A DNA stretch of 64,000 nucleotides, taken from the NCBI RefSeq assembly GCF_003265705.1, contig NW_020313044.1, positions 6,631,454-6,695,453 on the forward strand, in the 5' to 3' direction. Shown piece by piece: positions 44,650 to 56,828 of the stretch. The stretch's first letter is position 1. The number at the start of each line of letters is the position of its first letter. Source of the DNA: Callorhinus ursinus. Lineage: Eukaryota > Chordata > Mammalia > Carnivora > Otariidae. The notes beneath the pieces are model-generated. The model searched no databases and was not told where the DNA came from. It saw only the letters and a list, made by a program, of their open reading frames with translations. The translations under genes and the position numbers were made by a program.

Positions 44650-45155
44650 GGACTATGGTGGGCAGAATAATGGCTACCAAAGATTTCTGTGCCCTAATCC
44701 CTGAACCTGTGAATATACTACCTTCCATGGCAAAGAGAACTTTGCAGATGTAATTAAGGGTATGAACTTTCAGATAAGAAGATTATTCTGGCAGAGGGGC
44801 CCAATTTGGTCACATGAGTCCTTAAAAGTGGAGAACCTTTCCCAGCTGAGGTGATAGGGTAATATGATGACAAAAGAATGGTCAGAGAGTAGTGATATTG
44901 TCAACTTTGAAAGTGGAGAAAGTGGGACTGTAAGGCAAGGGAACGCAGGAGGCTTTGAGTATCTGGGAAGAGACAAGAACATAGGTTTTCCCCAAGAGCC
45001 TCTAGAAGGAAATATAACCTGGCAATACCCAGTGAGAATCATGTCTGGGTTCTAACCTACAGAACTGTAAGGTAATAAATTTGTGTAGCTAACAAACTAA
45101 GTAGCTTGTGGTAATTTATTAGAGCAGCAGTACAAAACTAATATGGGGACATAAA
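44650..45155 (+). mobile_element. MLT1-type LTR (ERVL-MaLR), solo, sense
   Basis: Nearly full-length: 'gggcagaataatggctacca', 'gaacctgtgaatatactacc', 'aactttgcagatgtaattaa', 'agaactgtaaggtaataaat' and the closing 'cagtacaaaactaatat'. No internal sequence. The frames 44,770-45,055 lie within it and are shadows. Confidence 0.85.
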
Positions 45156-46115
45156 CTCCTAGGGATTTCAGGCTCTCTACTCTCTGCTCTTATGTGCAAA
45201 GCAACTCTAGTCATCTTTGGAAAGTTCTCCAAAGAACAGTGGCAGGTGCGGGTATGGAGGCAAGAGTGCATCCACATAGAATGAACTCAGAAACGGTAAA
45301 AGAAAATCCGGGAAGTCACCAACATTGTTTGCTAAAGTGCTCAGTAAGTATTTGGTAACTGAATGGATGAATGAATGAAGGAACCAACAGATTTATGTAA
45401 ACTACTGAAAAAGAGAGGTTATATAAGAAATGACTTCTTATCATCAGTAGGCATGTTGGCAGTTCCCATTCAGAGTGTTTGGTAACCAAAATGTCCTTCT
45501 ACATTTAATGCCTTCCTCTTGTTTTCAGGTTCTCCAAGGGGCCAATGGATTGGAAAAGTAAAAGTGTTCGATAGACACAGTAAAAAGCAAACTTTAAAGC
45601 TATATTTATGCTATAGAAATCCTCCAGAAAACTCAACATTTCTTTGGAGAATTTCATTGCCTTCTAAGTATCTGACTTGTAAACTGCTGTAACTAACCAG
45701 CTGGAGAATTCATCATCCTCTGGAGCATTTGGCTTGCTTGGCAGAAAAACAAAACAAAACTACCTAGGAATAGAAAAAGAAAAGCCTTTAGAAACACATG
45801 TTTTGAGAAGTCAAAGTCAAGAAAAATCGGCTAAAGGAGTATTTCCCATTTTTCTGTGGTTCTCCTCCCTCGCTATTTTCTCTTTTCCCACCTGTGCCTG
45901 GGCAGAAATCCCAAATGAATAGTCTTTCTTACGATTAAGTTAGAATAAAATCTGTATATGTGAGTGATTGATTCCATACCCATGTATTTAAGAGTCAGAG
46001 AAAGATAGCTGATTGGAATAACAAATATAATGGAAATGAATTTGCTAATGTCCTAAATTTTGGGACATGATTTCTAAAATTTTACATGGTTTCAGATCAC
46101 CTAATCCTAACAGAT
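45156..46115. other. Mostly unique stretch with an L2 tail
   Basis: 45,330-45,385 ends 'atggatgaatgaatgaagga', the L2 3' terminus. A 'ttttcag' acceptor-like site at 45,523-45,529 is followed by 29 bases and 'gtaaaag', too little to call an exon. Confidence 0.45.
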
Positions 46116-46119
46116 GCTT

Positions 46120-46470
46120 TAAATCCAATAATAATAATGCGTTTGGCTGCAAATAAAAGAAAAATGTAACCCAAACAGGCTTAAACAATAAGGGATTTAT
46201 GACCTCTAAGCGGAATTCAGGAGACAGGACCTGCCTCTGGTCACGGTCCCAAGTTGAGTGCAGAGGTTCAGACATTGTATGCAGATATACTACATATGGA
46301 GAAGAAGAGTTTTACTTTAGTGAGTCCCCCTTAACATGGAGTAAAACCTTTTCCAGTTGCCTCCATACTATCCCAGCTTTCTTCTCTTTCGATCACACTG
46401 GCCAGGATAACATCACATTCCATGACCAAGAAGCAAGCAAGGCTTAGGATCTGAACATTTGGAACAGTCT
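46120..46470 (+). repeat. Ancient interspersed repeat (family not assigned)
   Basis: 'tttggctgcaaataaaagaa', 'caggcttaaacaataaggga' and later 'gccaggataacatcacattc' follow the same family as 32,120-32,440. Frames on both strands inside it are shadows. Confidence 0.5.
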
Positions 46471-47830
46471 TTTCAGACTTCGTAGTTGGAGGCTGGTGCT
46501 GCCGGCAAGGAGGAAGGTGAAATGGTGGTGTTGGCTACCGGACACACACCCCTGGGTATAGTACCTAGTTGTGATAGTGAAATGACATCATGTTGGTAGG
46601 TGCTTAGTGTGATGCTTACAATTACAGCCAGACTCAGGATGCCTTCTGGAACATAGTTCCTTCGGAGATGGTTTTCTACTGTGTTAGCCATTTTAATGTC
46701 CAGTGGCAATACCAGTCCAATATCCAAACAAGCATGGCAAAATTTAATTATTTAAGGAGTCTCTCAGAGCAGGTACAGGGCAATTGTTTTGCATGCCACT
46801 GAAAAATAGCTAAAAATTCTACTTCACTCTTTTATCTTCATCTCTCTAACAGTCCTTGCTATCACAGCTGCTCCCCATTGTATTTGGGTCTTTCCCCAAG
46901 TCCTGTGTCTCTGAGTCCTTTTTCCTGTCCTCCTTTCAGATGCAGCTCTTTGTTACACAGATCAGTTTAATCTCTCTAGTCTTCTTCCATTTCTTCTTTT
47001 CACCCAATATCCTGATCAGCACAGTGAAGTCTTACTAATGGAGCAGGCTAATGCAGACTTATTTCAAGAGGCAAGGAACAAAATAGAATGTTACAAATAA
47101 ATAAAACGGAGCAATGCATTTTTCTTTTCCCCTGTCACTGAGCTATTTGATATTGCCTAGAGATCCTAGGCAATGGACGACCACTGACACTTTGGCAAAA
47201 CCTTCAAGCTTTTTCATTCCCTTCCACAGAGAGGACCAAGAATGCAAACCACTTTGCCATTCATCATAAAGATCCACCATCTCTGCCTTGCTGAGTTAGA
47301 ATCACACCTTATGACCTATGTAAAAATAGTTTGGCAAAATTTGAGGGAAGGAAGAGATCCCAGTGATCTCAAACATACTCTCTATTTTCTGTCTTTGTCA
47401 CAGTGGTCTTAATTTCATTCTGCCCATGGGTAATTGGTGACCATACAAACCTGAATTCATCTTTACTTTTAAAATTTCATAAACTTTTTTAATGTTGCTC
47501 ATATAAATTGGCACTCCATTTGGGTTTTGTTTTCCTTTTGCTACCTGCCTGAATGTACCAGCTGCCCTCTAGGTTTGAAAGGAGAATAGTTACATCCACC
47601 ATTAGTTTCATTGCTTTATTTTTTGTGTACTGTCTGAAAGAAAGTGCTCAGACGCTTAATTGCAGAAAAAAGTCAGCTAGTGCCCATACTTTGGGAATAA
47701 TAGTACTGAATATGTTTTTCAGGGCTGTATCAATCAATGAAACTAGAGACTGGGTAGGATAATCCAGGTGCCTTTGTATCAGGTGCATTATTTTACCTTT
47801 TATGTTTTTTAATATGAAGACTTCTTCACT
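46471..47830. other. Unique stretch
   Basis: No repeat recognised. CT-rich segments at 46,840-47,010; minus frame 46,473-46,727 (84 codons) without motif. Confidence 0.4.
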
Positions 47831-47834
47831 CAGA

Positions 47835-48040
47835 TCTTTTTTTTTAATAGTATATATTAGTTTTAGGTGTACAACTTAGTGATTCAACAAGTTTGCACAT
47901 ATTGTAAAGTTCACCACAAGTGTACCTATCATCTGTCCTGTTACACTGCTGTTACAGTATCATTGACTATATTCCTTATGTTGTACCTTTTATTGCCATG
48001 ACTTACCCATTCCATAACTGGAAGCCTGTATCTCTATGAT
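47835..48040 (-). mobile_element. L1 3'-end fragment, antisense
   Basis: 'tagttttaggtgtacaactt', 'gtgattcaacaagtttgcac' and 'acttacccattccataactg' are antisense words of old L1 3' ends. Confidence 0.7.
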
Positions 48041-48540
48041 CTTTTACTATTTTAGGACAAATAGAGCTCAAACAGAGAGATGTGTACCTAGGTAATTCTA
48101 CTTTGGGACTTCCACTTAACCTCCTTTGAAGGCCAAGACTGTCTTTTGGAGCTAGGTGTTGGTTCATTGGAAAGCAGGGCATGTGAGGGGAAGGTAAGTG
48201 ACTTATATTTGCTTTCCATAGAACAAAGTAGAATAGAATCTCATTTCTGGCTGTGGTTTAACAGGAGGACTTCCTGGAGGGGAAGTCTTGGCCCATTTCT
48301 CTTGATATCAATCATGGGACGGAGGATACCAGAGTACAAGAGACAGAAGTCTCAGAAGTGTGGGCATGAGGGAGTACCAGGCAAGCAGGGGAGTTTTCAG
48401 ACTCTTATCCATCTAAGACTGTGCTTGCTTGAAAGTGCTTTTTCACAAGAGGAATGGAGGCAGCTCTCTCTGTACTCTGGAATAAAAAAGGATAGTTTTG
48501 TTTTGAGTTCAGGGAGAGGTGATAAAGAATGATAGCAAAA
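48041..48540. other. Unique stretch with a 128-codon open frame
   Basis: The plus frame 48,146-48,532 is one of the longest outside repeats. Its translation has no recognisable domain, signal peptide or repeat, and no strong start context. It could be an exon by chance of length only; I treat it as non-coding. Confidence 0.4.
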
Positions 48541-48544
48541 CCTT

Positions 48545-48705
48545 GGTATGTTAAGCATTTCACACAAATCATATCATGCAATCCTTATGTAAGCTTCTGA
48601 TGTTGACATTACTGTTATACTATTATTCTCATTGAGTAGGTAAGAGGTTTACAGAGGTTATGTAACTTGTTTAGAGTTACATAGCTGGTCCTAACCACTA
48701 CATTA
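48545..48705 (-). repeat. MIR relic, antisense
   Basis: 'ttctcattgagtaggtaaga', 'ggttatgtaacttgtttaga' and 'ttacatagctggtcctaacc' match the reversed MIR core. Confidence 0.7.
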
Positions 48706-49885
48706 TATGTCCTCTAATATGGTGTTAGGATATATCAATATCTTTATGGAGAGTGACCTTGGAAAACCTGTAATCAAAGATGAATATCTCCATTTCAGCA
48801 AATTCATTTTTTAGGACCAAAGCATTCACATGTCAGAGGGTTATCTGATTCACTGGAATCATCTACTGAAAAATAAAAAGTGTTCCATGTGTTCTTTCCA
48901 ACCTTACAAATACCGAGAAGTGATAAACTTTCATTTTTTACAGCCAGGTCCCTTGGCCTAGTATTTTGGATAATGTGCATGTGCTGGGATTAGGGAGACC
49001 GAGGGTTTGGGGAGAGGAAATTAGATGGGAAGGAAAAGCATTTGTAACTAAGCATAATAGAAACATTAGAATTTCATTTTTAACAACCAAAAAATACAAT
49101 GACATGTATTTATCTGTCTCACAAGAAAAACAAGAAATCTATACTGCTGGTATTGTCAGCACAAAATGAAGTTTTATCGTAGGTGGAGAAATTGTAGCCT
49201 GGAAAAACTGGTTAGGAATCATTCATGGCTGGCTGTCTTAGAAATCAATATAGATTCCTTCATGATCAATAGAACTGCAGTGCTTCTAACCCCATCAAGC
49301 CTAGTAGCTGTGGTTGACTTTAATGGAGCCAAATGGCCACATTCAGATATGATCTAAATGTGTGCTTGTATTATTATCAAAACAGTTTTCAGCCTCTCAA
49401 ATGGGAGAGCATTCATTGAATCAAAGAAGATAATGGATTCATTCAAAAAGTGTAGGGAAGTAAGTCTGTTGGGTTCCTGATATAGTCAGTTACTGGTTTG
49501 CCAAATAGATCTAGATGTTTTATGTCTGGCATCACAAAACATCTCTGCTTCACTGTCATCCTTCAAGTTCTTGCTTTATATCTCTTTTTCCAAATCTATG
49601 CAACTTTCTTGAATGCTGCTACTAATTTTGAATACTACTTTTTACAACTTAACCAATTGTACTATTTAATAAGGCACAAATTGTTTTGTACTACTTCACT
49701 GAGGTAATGTAGCAGGAAGTGTCTTGTAATCCACAAGTATTTTGCAATGTAACTTATTATATGTATGTAATGTGTAAGTTATAATTGACTTTCTATATTC
49801 AATCATTTAATAAGTACTTGTGATCATTCATCCCATGGTAAACATCATGATAATTATAGGGGATATGAGATGAAAGAGATATATC
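48706..49885. other. Unique stretch
   Basis: No repeat recognised over 1.2 kb. The AT-rich end at 49,740-49,800 has TGTA/TATG words. Confidence 0.4.
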
Positions 49886-49989
49886 CCTGATACTCTGGTG
49901 AAGGATATCGCCATTGGAGCTTATAATTAATACCAGTGTGGCTGGGTGAAGCAGAATTCTCCAAAGGATTTCACATTAGTAGATACTCC

Positions 49990-50250
49990 ATCTTAAACAC
50001 AAAGCACAAGTCGCTAGGTTATGTGGAGAAAGATAAGCCAAGTGGAATATCTAGCAGATACAGAGTAAGGCTAAACCATGCTCAAGAAGTGGTGGGGAAT
50101 TTGACTACAGTACATGGTGAGGAAATGGGGCAAGAGGCAAGGAAAATAGAGTTAGTAAGATTGTCAAGGACCTTGACAGCAATGCTAGAAGAAGTGGAAT
50201 TTTGTCCTAAAGGAAGAATTTGAGGCAGAGAAATGATTTGATCACAGCCC
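49990..50250 (+). repeat. Ancient interspersed repeat, copy C, partial and uncertain
   Basis: 'attgtcaaggaccttgacag', 'gaagtggaattttgtcctaa' and 'gaggcagagaaatgatttga' parallel the middle of copies A (near 1830-1900) and B (near 11,390-11,440). More diverged than those; alignment by eye only. Confidence 0.4.
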
Positions 50251-50653
50251 CATGGAGGTTGAGCTAAAAAGAAGTAAGGCCAAAGGTAAGATCAACGGTA
50301 GGCTATTTAAGTAGATAAGAAGAAAGACAGTGAATTCTAGAACTAGACAAGAGTGTGTATCTTGACTGGTGAAACCCTAAGTTCTTTGTGGGAATATCAA
50401 GTGTAAGTTATGTTATGTTTTGCTGGTCTCTTTCTTTGTTCCTCATATATTTCTTTCTTTCTTTTTTTTCTTAATTTATTTATTGTTATGTTAATCACTA
50501 TACATTACATTATTAGTTTTTGATGTATCATTGTTTGCATATAACACCCAGTGCTCCACACAGAATGTGCCCTCTTTAATACCCATCACCAGGCTAACCC
50601 ATCCCCCCACCCCCCTCCCCTCTAGAACCCTCAGTTTGTTTTTCAGAGTCCAA

Positions 50654-50753
50654 NNNNNNNNNNNNNNNNNNNNNNNNNNNNNNNNNNNNNNNNNNNNNNN
50701 NNNNNNNNNNNNNNNNNNNNNNNNNNNNNNNNNNNNNNNNNNNNNNNNNNNNN
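50654..50753. other. 100-N assembly gap
   Basis: Exactly 100 N inside the L1 3' UTR, next to a C/G-run tract. The round number suggests a gap of unknown size. Confidence 0.97.
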
Positions 50754-50761
50754 AGAATTCC

Positions 50762-51355
50762 TCATATCAGTGAGGTCATATGATACATGTCTTTCTCTGA
50801 TTGACGTATTTCACTCAGCATAACACCCTCCAGTTCCATCCACGTCGTTGCAAATGGCAAGATCTCATTCCTTTTGATGGCTGCATAATATTCCATTGTG
50901 TATATATACCACCTCTTCTTTATCCATTCATCTGTCGATGGACATCTTGGCTCTTTCCACAGTTTGGCTATTATGGACATTGCTGCTATAAACATCGGGG
51001 TGCACGTACCCCTTCGGATCCCTACATTTGTATCTTTGGGGTAAATACCCAGTAGTGCAATTGCTGGATCGTATGGTAGCTCTATTTTCAACTGTTTGAG
51101 GAACCACCGTACTGTTTTCCAGAGTGGTTGCACCAGCTTGCATTCCCACCAACAGTGTAGGAGGGTTCCCCTTTCTCCACATCCCCGCCAACATCTGTCG
51201 TTTCCTGACTTGTTAATTTTAGCCATTCTGACTGGTGTGAGGTGGTATCTCATTGAGGTTCTGATTTGGATTTCCCTGATGCCGAGCGATGTGGAGCACT
51301 TTTTCATGTGTCTGTTGGCTGTTTGGATGTCTTCTTTGGAAAAATGTCTGTTCTT
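50762..51355 (-). pseudogene. L1 ORF2 C-terminal fragment, open for about 198 codons
   Basis: The minus frame keeps the C-terminal Cys/His cluster ([18 protein letters not shown]), then [32 protein letters not shown] and [11 protein letters not shown], as in mammalian L1 ORF2. No stop interrupts it. It lacks endonuclease and reverse transcriptase because of 5' truncation, so it cannot be active. The start codon of the open frame (to 51,367) lies in the flank and is accidental. Confidence 0.93.
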
Positions 51356-51375
51356 TTTGTTCCTCATATATTTCT

Positions 51376-51750
51376 ACATACATAGTAGGCTCTTGGAAAA
51401 CACTTGCCTTGTAAATAGATTAGGAATCCGCCTCTACTTAAAAAATTTACTTGCCTAATATAGCTTGGACCCAGTGGACAGGATGCCTTTGGTAAAGCTC
51501 TGTCGTTTTTAGTGTGGAGACTACCACTTTGTGAACCACCCCATGAATAAAAAAGTGTCTTGATGATTCTCTTGGCAGCAAAGTGGCCCAAAGTTTGCCC
51601 ATCAGAACCTCATCTTCTGGGATCTTCAAAATAGTAGCTTTTAAAACTTTAGGTATTTCTAAGATTCAGGGAGATGAAAAGAAATTTCAAAATAATTTAT
51701 TTCATTTTTATTTCATTTTATTTTGCTAATATCGTCTCTAATGATAATGA
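51376..51750. other. Unique stretch
   Basis: Nothing recognised; an ATTTTATTT-rich end at 51,700-51,730. Confidence 0.4.
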
Positions 51751-51754
51751 TGTG

Positions 51755-51950
51755 TTTCATTTATCGAATACTCTGCACAGTCACTTTTCTAAGTACCCGG
51801 GGACATCTCCTCACTTAACTTTTTACACAGTCATTTTGAGGTAGGTTTTATTACTATCTCATTTTAAAAATGAGGAAATTGGGGCACTTGGTTTGATGCA
51901 AATAGCTAGAGACAGAAGAGCTTCCAACCCAGCTTTTCTGAACCCAAAGC
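51755..51950 (-). repeat. MIR relic, antisense
   Basis: 'catttatcgaatactctgca', 'tcattttgaggtaggtttta' and 'ctcattttaaaaatgaggaa' follow the reversed MIR. Confidence 0.75.
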
Positions 51951-53460
51951 GCACTCCTCCCTATACAAAAATGTAGAGACAAGCAGATTTAGCATAGCAC
52001 AGTGGTCAAGTGCTGGGACCCTAATAGTATCATAGTGGGTACATTGTGGATTTTGAGGGACTCCTGGCAGGCTCCACAGAGGAGAAAAAAAATGAAAAGG
52101 AAGAAAAGTGAAAAAGAGAAAGAGAAATGAGTTCAAAACAAGAATATATGCTTTCATAGTAAGTGTGCAATCAATATTTTTGAATGAATTGAACTATGAA
52201 AGACAGAAACAAAGGAGAATTTATGGCAGAGAGTGAAAGAGGGCCATCTTTCATGGCTTTGGGTTCCATCCTTGGTGTGGAAGAACCGTACACTTAGAGT
52301 ATAGTTTTTATGAATTGCAGCTTCACTTACTCTCAAGCTGTTTCTGGACCAATTAAGAAATTCATAAATCTTCACCCACTGATTTTTCTTTCTGGATATA
52401 ATCAGACCAGAGGACTCTAACTTCCTGAATAGTTATCATACTTCAAATACAATATCAAAGAAAGAGTAACTTAACTGTAAAACAGCCTGTTTTTCTGATT
52501 CTGGGTCTCAGATTCTTATCAGTAAAAGCAGTTGCTCTGGTGTATAAAATATGTTCTTAAATAACATGAGAGATTATGCCACAGTAGTATGTGAAGGATA
52601 GAATGTTTTTGATAATTTCATACAGGCAGAATGATTAAAAAGCCCCTTCACTTCTTCCTTCTTCATTGTTCTGTCTCTTTTAATTTGGATCCCTTTGGGT
52701 TAGCTATAACCAGAGGAACAGACGAGCAGTCTATAGAATGAGCAACAGGATATTGGGAAATATGGAAATCATTTCTATATTATAGAGGGGAAATCTAATT
52801 ACCTGTATCTATCATTCATGGGTTTTTCCTCTTCTGTTTTGTTTAGTATTCAGTTATATAATTGGCATCATTAGAGCATTAGTGCCTCCTTTCACAAGGC
52901 ATGTGGTTGCTGGTCATTAGCAATCTTGATAGACATGTCAAAGCAGACCTAAGAGTATCAGCAAACTTTCTCTCTACAGCAGAGTAGCTGGCTTTCTCTA
53001 GTTAACCCCTTGTTTTCTGCAAATGTCATTGGAATCCTGTTTCGGATGCAAACCCTCTATGCTCCAGCTGTTAGTTACTTGAGCCTGGGAAGGGAAGCAT
53101 TGTTTTTAAAGGCCTGTGAGATGTATGTTAAATCCATTATGATTTGTCGGAAACTCAATTAGCACTTTTAAGATTCTCTAGGACCTCCAGGTGGGGAGGA
53201 GTTGTTCAGAGATGGAAGTGAATTCTGGGTGTTTCTGTGCTAAGGGCAATGGGGATGGTCCAAGGTTCAGCCTCTTGTCAAAAATAAAAATTCCAAAAGT
53301 GATTAAGATTTTTATGCATGTTATCTCAGCATGATTTGTACCTGTTTGGTTGTCATCAAAAATATTGGTTGAAATACCTAAAACTCTTCATTACTTAACT
53401 CTTTTTTTTCCCTCCTGGCCATTATAATGAGCCAATACACATGTAGTAGGCTAGAAAGGG
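51951..53460. other. Unique stretch
   Basis: A purine-rich segment (gaaaaaaaaatgaaaagg-like) lies at 52,080-52,130. No repeat or gene recognised. Confidence 0.4.
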
Positions 53461-53464
53461 AAAC

Positions 53465-53575
53465 GTTGAGCTCTAGGTTGGCATTCAGGCTCTCCATCAA
53501 GTAGCTCTGTGATACTGGAAAGTCATTTCTTCTCTCCATCTCCCGTCCTCTGTTTCATGTGAGTTGGTTGAATTT
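53465..53575 (+). repeat. Possible MIR relic, sense
   Basis: 'tctgtgatactggaaagtca' and 'tccatctcccgtcctctgtt' parallel the MIR core; weak. Confidence 0.4.
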
Positions 53576-53891
53576 AGGAATTTAAACTCAAATACTATTG
53601 GAGACCTGGAAAAAGAACAGAGAACAAAAGGTAGAAATCAGGTCTGGGGCAATTGGAGTGTATGTCAACCTGGCCTAAAGGTATTAAAGCCTTAAACACT
53701 TAAAAATATCCTGTTACAGATAATATTTCTATGGGCAGTGTTTGGCCATAGCTGTCAGTTTACCACTCCTAGATTATATGATCTCCATCCCTTTTATTTT
53801 TTGGTCTAAATTTTCTGGTTCTACAAAAGATAAATAACAAGGAAATGAAAGACATTAATGAAATACCTTTCATCAAAAAAGGAACAAAGCA

Positions 53892-54096
53892 GGCGCCTGG
53901 GTGGCTCAGTTGGTTAAGCGACTGCCTTCGGCTCAGGTCATGATCCTGGAGTCCCCGGATCGAGTCCCACATTGGGCTCCCTGCTCAGCGGGTAGTCTGC
54001 TTCTCCCTCTGACCCTCTTCCCTCTCGTGCTTTCTATCTCTCATTCTCTCTCTCTCTCAAATAAATAAATAAAATCTTTAAAAAAACAAAAACAAA
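53892..54096 (+). mobile_element. Can-SINE, sense
   Basis: Head ggcgcctgggtggctcagtt, 'cggatcgagtcccacattgg', CT-rich block, 'aaataaataaataaaatctt' and an A-rich tail with C interruptions. Duplication aacaaagca at 53,883-53,891 and 54,097-54,105. Confidence 0.94.
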
Positions 54097-54105
54097 AACA
54101 AAGCA

Positions 54106-55160
54106 AATTATGTGAGAATAAAACCTGACTTAGTTTAGAGAGACCAAAAAAAGACCAGAGTGTCATAGATAAATATAAGTGGAATGGGAATCGCTAGTAT
54201 GAGTACTCTTGTTGCGCAGAAAAGACAAGACAACAGAATGCTGAAATGCAACACAAAAGGCACTTCTCACAGCATCAGTAAATCATTGTCCCACCGTGCT
54301 GTGCTCAGCGTTAGTCTGACCCTCATTATGGGAGAATCCAGATGTGGTCAGTGACCCTTAAAAGGGATGCGAAGAAGCTGAAAGGCACTCAAGCTTAAAA
54401 GAATGAAAAAGGGTTTCTTTGGATGAAAGGCTAAAGACATTTGAATTAATTAACCTGGAGAAAAGAATTTGGGTTAATTACTCTTCAGGGACAGGGTGTA
54501 TTTTCATGTTGAGAGTGTAGTTTTCTCTCTATTTGTGAGTGAAGATATTAGACTAAGTGAACCTAAATAAAAGCAGTGGAACTGTGACTATGTATTAGGA
54601 GGAATAATATCTTATGTAGTAGGGTGGTAAAATGCTGTAAGGATCTACTGAGAGATACTGCCATGTATTGAGAAAAGGTAAGTGATTAATTTGGTTATTC
54701 TGAAGGTAAGGAGGGACCTGTCAGCAGTTCAGTTTGGGACCTGTCTTGATTGCTTTTACCATTTTTTTTCCAACCACCACCACCTTGTGGTTGTGTCCCT
54801 TAATCATAACAGATAGATCTCACACAACATGAGGGCCGAAAGTCTTCTTAAGGTACTGAAAACAGAAACCTCAAAACCAGTGAGGGTGTCAAAATCTTTT
54901 TTTTTTTCTCAGAGCCGTCCTTTTCTGAACTAGTAATCCTTATTTTTATTTCTGTGTGTTTCACCTGGCCTGTGGAAAACTCTGCATTTAGAGCTCCTTA
55001 GAGCAAGAGAACAAACTGACTAACCATCTGTTTACTCCAAGCCTAATTGCCCAGAATAGAGATTTTGTTATGTCTCTTTTGGGGCACGTGTTCATCTTGA
55101 TCCAATAAACTGTATCTCGGGGTAAGGTAGGAGCTATGGTAGGTGAATCTACCAGCATAG
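54106..55160. other. Unique stretch
   Basis: T11 run near 54,897. No repeat recognised before the MLT1 at 55,165. Confidence 0.4.
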
Positions 55161-55164
55161 GTGG

Positions 55165-55775
55165 TGTTATAGGATGAATGGTATCTCTCAAAATTCATAT
55201 GTTGAAGCCCTAACCCTCAGTATCTCAGATGACTGTCTTTGGAGATAGGGCCTATAAAGAGGTAATTCAGGTAAAATGAAGTTGACAAGGTGGGCCCTGA
55301 TCTGATACAGCTAGTGTCCTTATAAGACCAGGAGATGTAGGCGTGCCTGGGTGGCTCAGTCGTTTAGCATCTGCCTTCAACTCAGGTCATGATCCCAGGA
55401 TCCTGGGATCGAGCCCCGCATCGGGCTCCCTGCTCCGTAGGAAGCCTGCTTCTCCCTCTCCCACTCCCCCTACTTGTGTTCCTGCTCTTGCTGTCTCTCT
55501 GTCAAATAAATAAATAAAATATCTTAAAGAAAAAAAAAAAGAACAGGAGATGTAGACAGACAGAAAGACACCAGGGGCACATATGCACCAAGGAAAGACC
55601 ATGTGAAGACAAGGAGGGTATCTGTAAGCCCAGGACAGAGGCCTTAGGAGAAACTAAGCCTGCTCACACCTTGATCTTGGACTTCTAGCCCCCAGAACTG
55701 TGAGACAATAAATTTCTGTTGTTTAAGCCACCCAGGCTGTGGTACTTTATTATGGCAGCCCTAGAAAACTAATAT
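55165..55775 (+). mobile_element. MLT1-type LTR (ERVL-MaLR), solo, sense, split by a SINE
   Basis: 'tgttgaagccctaaccctca', 'tctttggagatagggcctat' and 'gtgtccttataagaccagga' precede the SINE. 'ccagaactgtgagacaataa', 'ttctgttgtttaagccaccc' and 'gcagccctagaaaactaata' follow it. Close to the family consensus. Confidence 0.93.
55341..55541 (+). mobile_element. Can-SINE, sense, within the MLT1 LTR
   Basis: Duplication a(c/a)caggagatgtag at 55,327-55,340 and 55,542-55,555. 'gcgtgcctgggtggctcagt' head, 'gggatcgagccccgcatcgg', 'aaataaataaataaaatatc' and poly-A with one G. Confidence 0.95.
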
Positions 55776-56618
55776 AGATGATCAGTATAGTGCTTGGAGA
55801 AGTAGAGTTTATTGTGAACTGAATAGACACCCCAAGAAATCTGCTATATCACTATAATCATTGTCATTACCTGTATCAACAGTAGGTGATGATTACAGAG
55901 ACCATAGTGCCCCACCCTCTTGCTAGGAGTTTGTAACTGGGTCCAATATTATGCTTTTCTAGGTCTGGAACAGAGAATTCAGCAACTCAGTCTTGCTTTG
56001 CTTCTAAATCATTCTTAATATTCTCTGGTCTATACTTGATTAGAGTGGAAACTTTAGGGAAGGGGAAAGTCACAGCATTTGGTACTTTTGCAACCTGGCT
56101 GCTGTGACGGGACACCTACCAGAACCATCCCCGCTGCCCCTGCCCAGCAGCATAGCCACTGTGTGTCTTGTCCTATCCTCTATGCTTCCATACCTTTGAC
56201 TACCACTGGTGGAGCTTTGTGTAGGTTGGATTAAGTTCACAACCCACTTCATGCCAGTGATTGCTACTGGGACTGGCTTCACTATGCTGTGGGCTTTACC
56301 ACCTCCTCAGAAGGTATAAACCTGTAAGGACTAAGTGACTTTACCTTGGCCTGAATTGCTCACATCATTTCCTCAATTCTCTGCTTGACTGGGGCTGTGA
56401 GGACGTGCCTTGGGATTGTCAGGGAGTGTGGGGCCAACTGTTAGCATTAGTGAGTCTTACCTACAACTCCATTTTTCCCTTGGGATCTTGCCCATTTGCT
56501 AACAAGCCTTTCTAAAGTTTCCAAAATAGGATTGGATACTCTAGCTGTTATTTATGGAGGTCAGAGTTTCTCCCCTCTGGGAACTTCCTTGCTGTGTTGT
56601 AGGCAGATTCATTCAATT
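55776..56618. other. Unique stretch
   Basis: Slightly GC-richer at 56,090-56,290. The minus frame 56,070-56,282 (70 codons) has no motif. Confidence 0.4.
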
Positions 56619-56632
56619 ACATAGTTATTCTT

Positions 56633-56828
56633 TTTTTTTTTTTTAGATTTTATTTATTTATTTGAGAGAGACAGATAGTGACAAAGACAGCAAGATATAG
56701 CACGAGTGGGGAGGAGAGGGAGAAGCAGGCTGAGCAGGGAGCCCGACGTGGGGCTTGATCCCAGGATCCTGGGATCATGACCTGAGCTGAAGGCAGACGT
56801 TTAACCGATTGAGCCACCCAGGCGCCCC
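56633..56828 (-). mobile_element. Can-SINE, antisense
   Basis: Perfect 14-bp duplication acatagttattctt at 56,619-56,632 and 56,829-56,842. A short internal deletion removes part of the 'ctccctgctgagcaggga' region. Confidence 0.95.

Larger units (their letters stand above)
50455..51355 (-). mobile_element. Young L1, 5'-truncated, antisense, with an assembly gap
   Basis: The 20-bp perfect duplication tttgttcctcatatatttct sits at 50,435-50,454 and 51,356-51,375. The left end is the tail side ('tgttatgttaatcactatac', complement of the L1 3' end). The 3' UTR C-run block is at 50,598-50,621. A 100-N gap follows, then the ORF2 C-terminus. The intact duplication and open frame point to a recent insertion. 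Confidence 0.95.

Noticed and set aside
45530..45559. Small exon between ttttcag and gtaaaag
   Set aside because: A 29-base interval between weak splice-like words is common by chance; no flanking exon or conserved frame is visible.
48146..48532. 128-codon plus-strand open frame as a gene
   Set aside because: No domain, no splice context, ordinary composition; expected by chance among so many frames.
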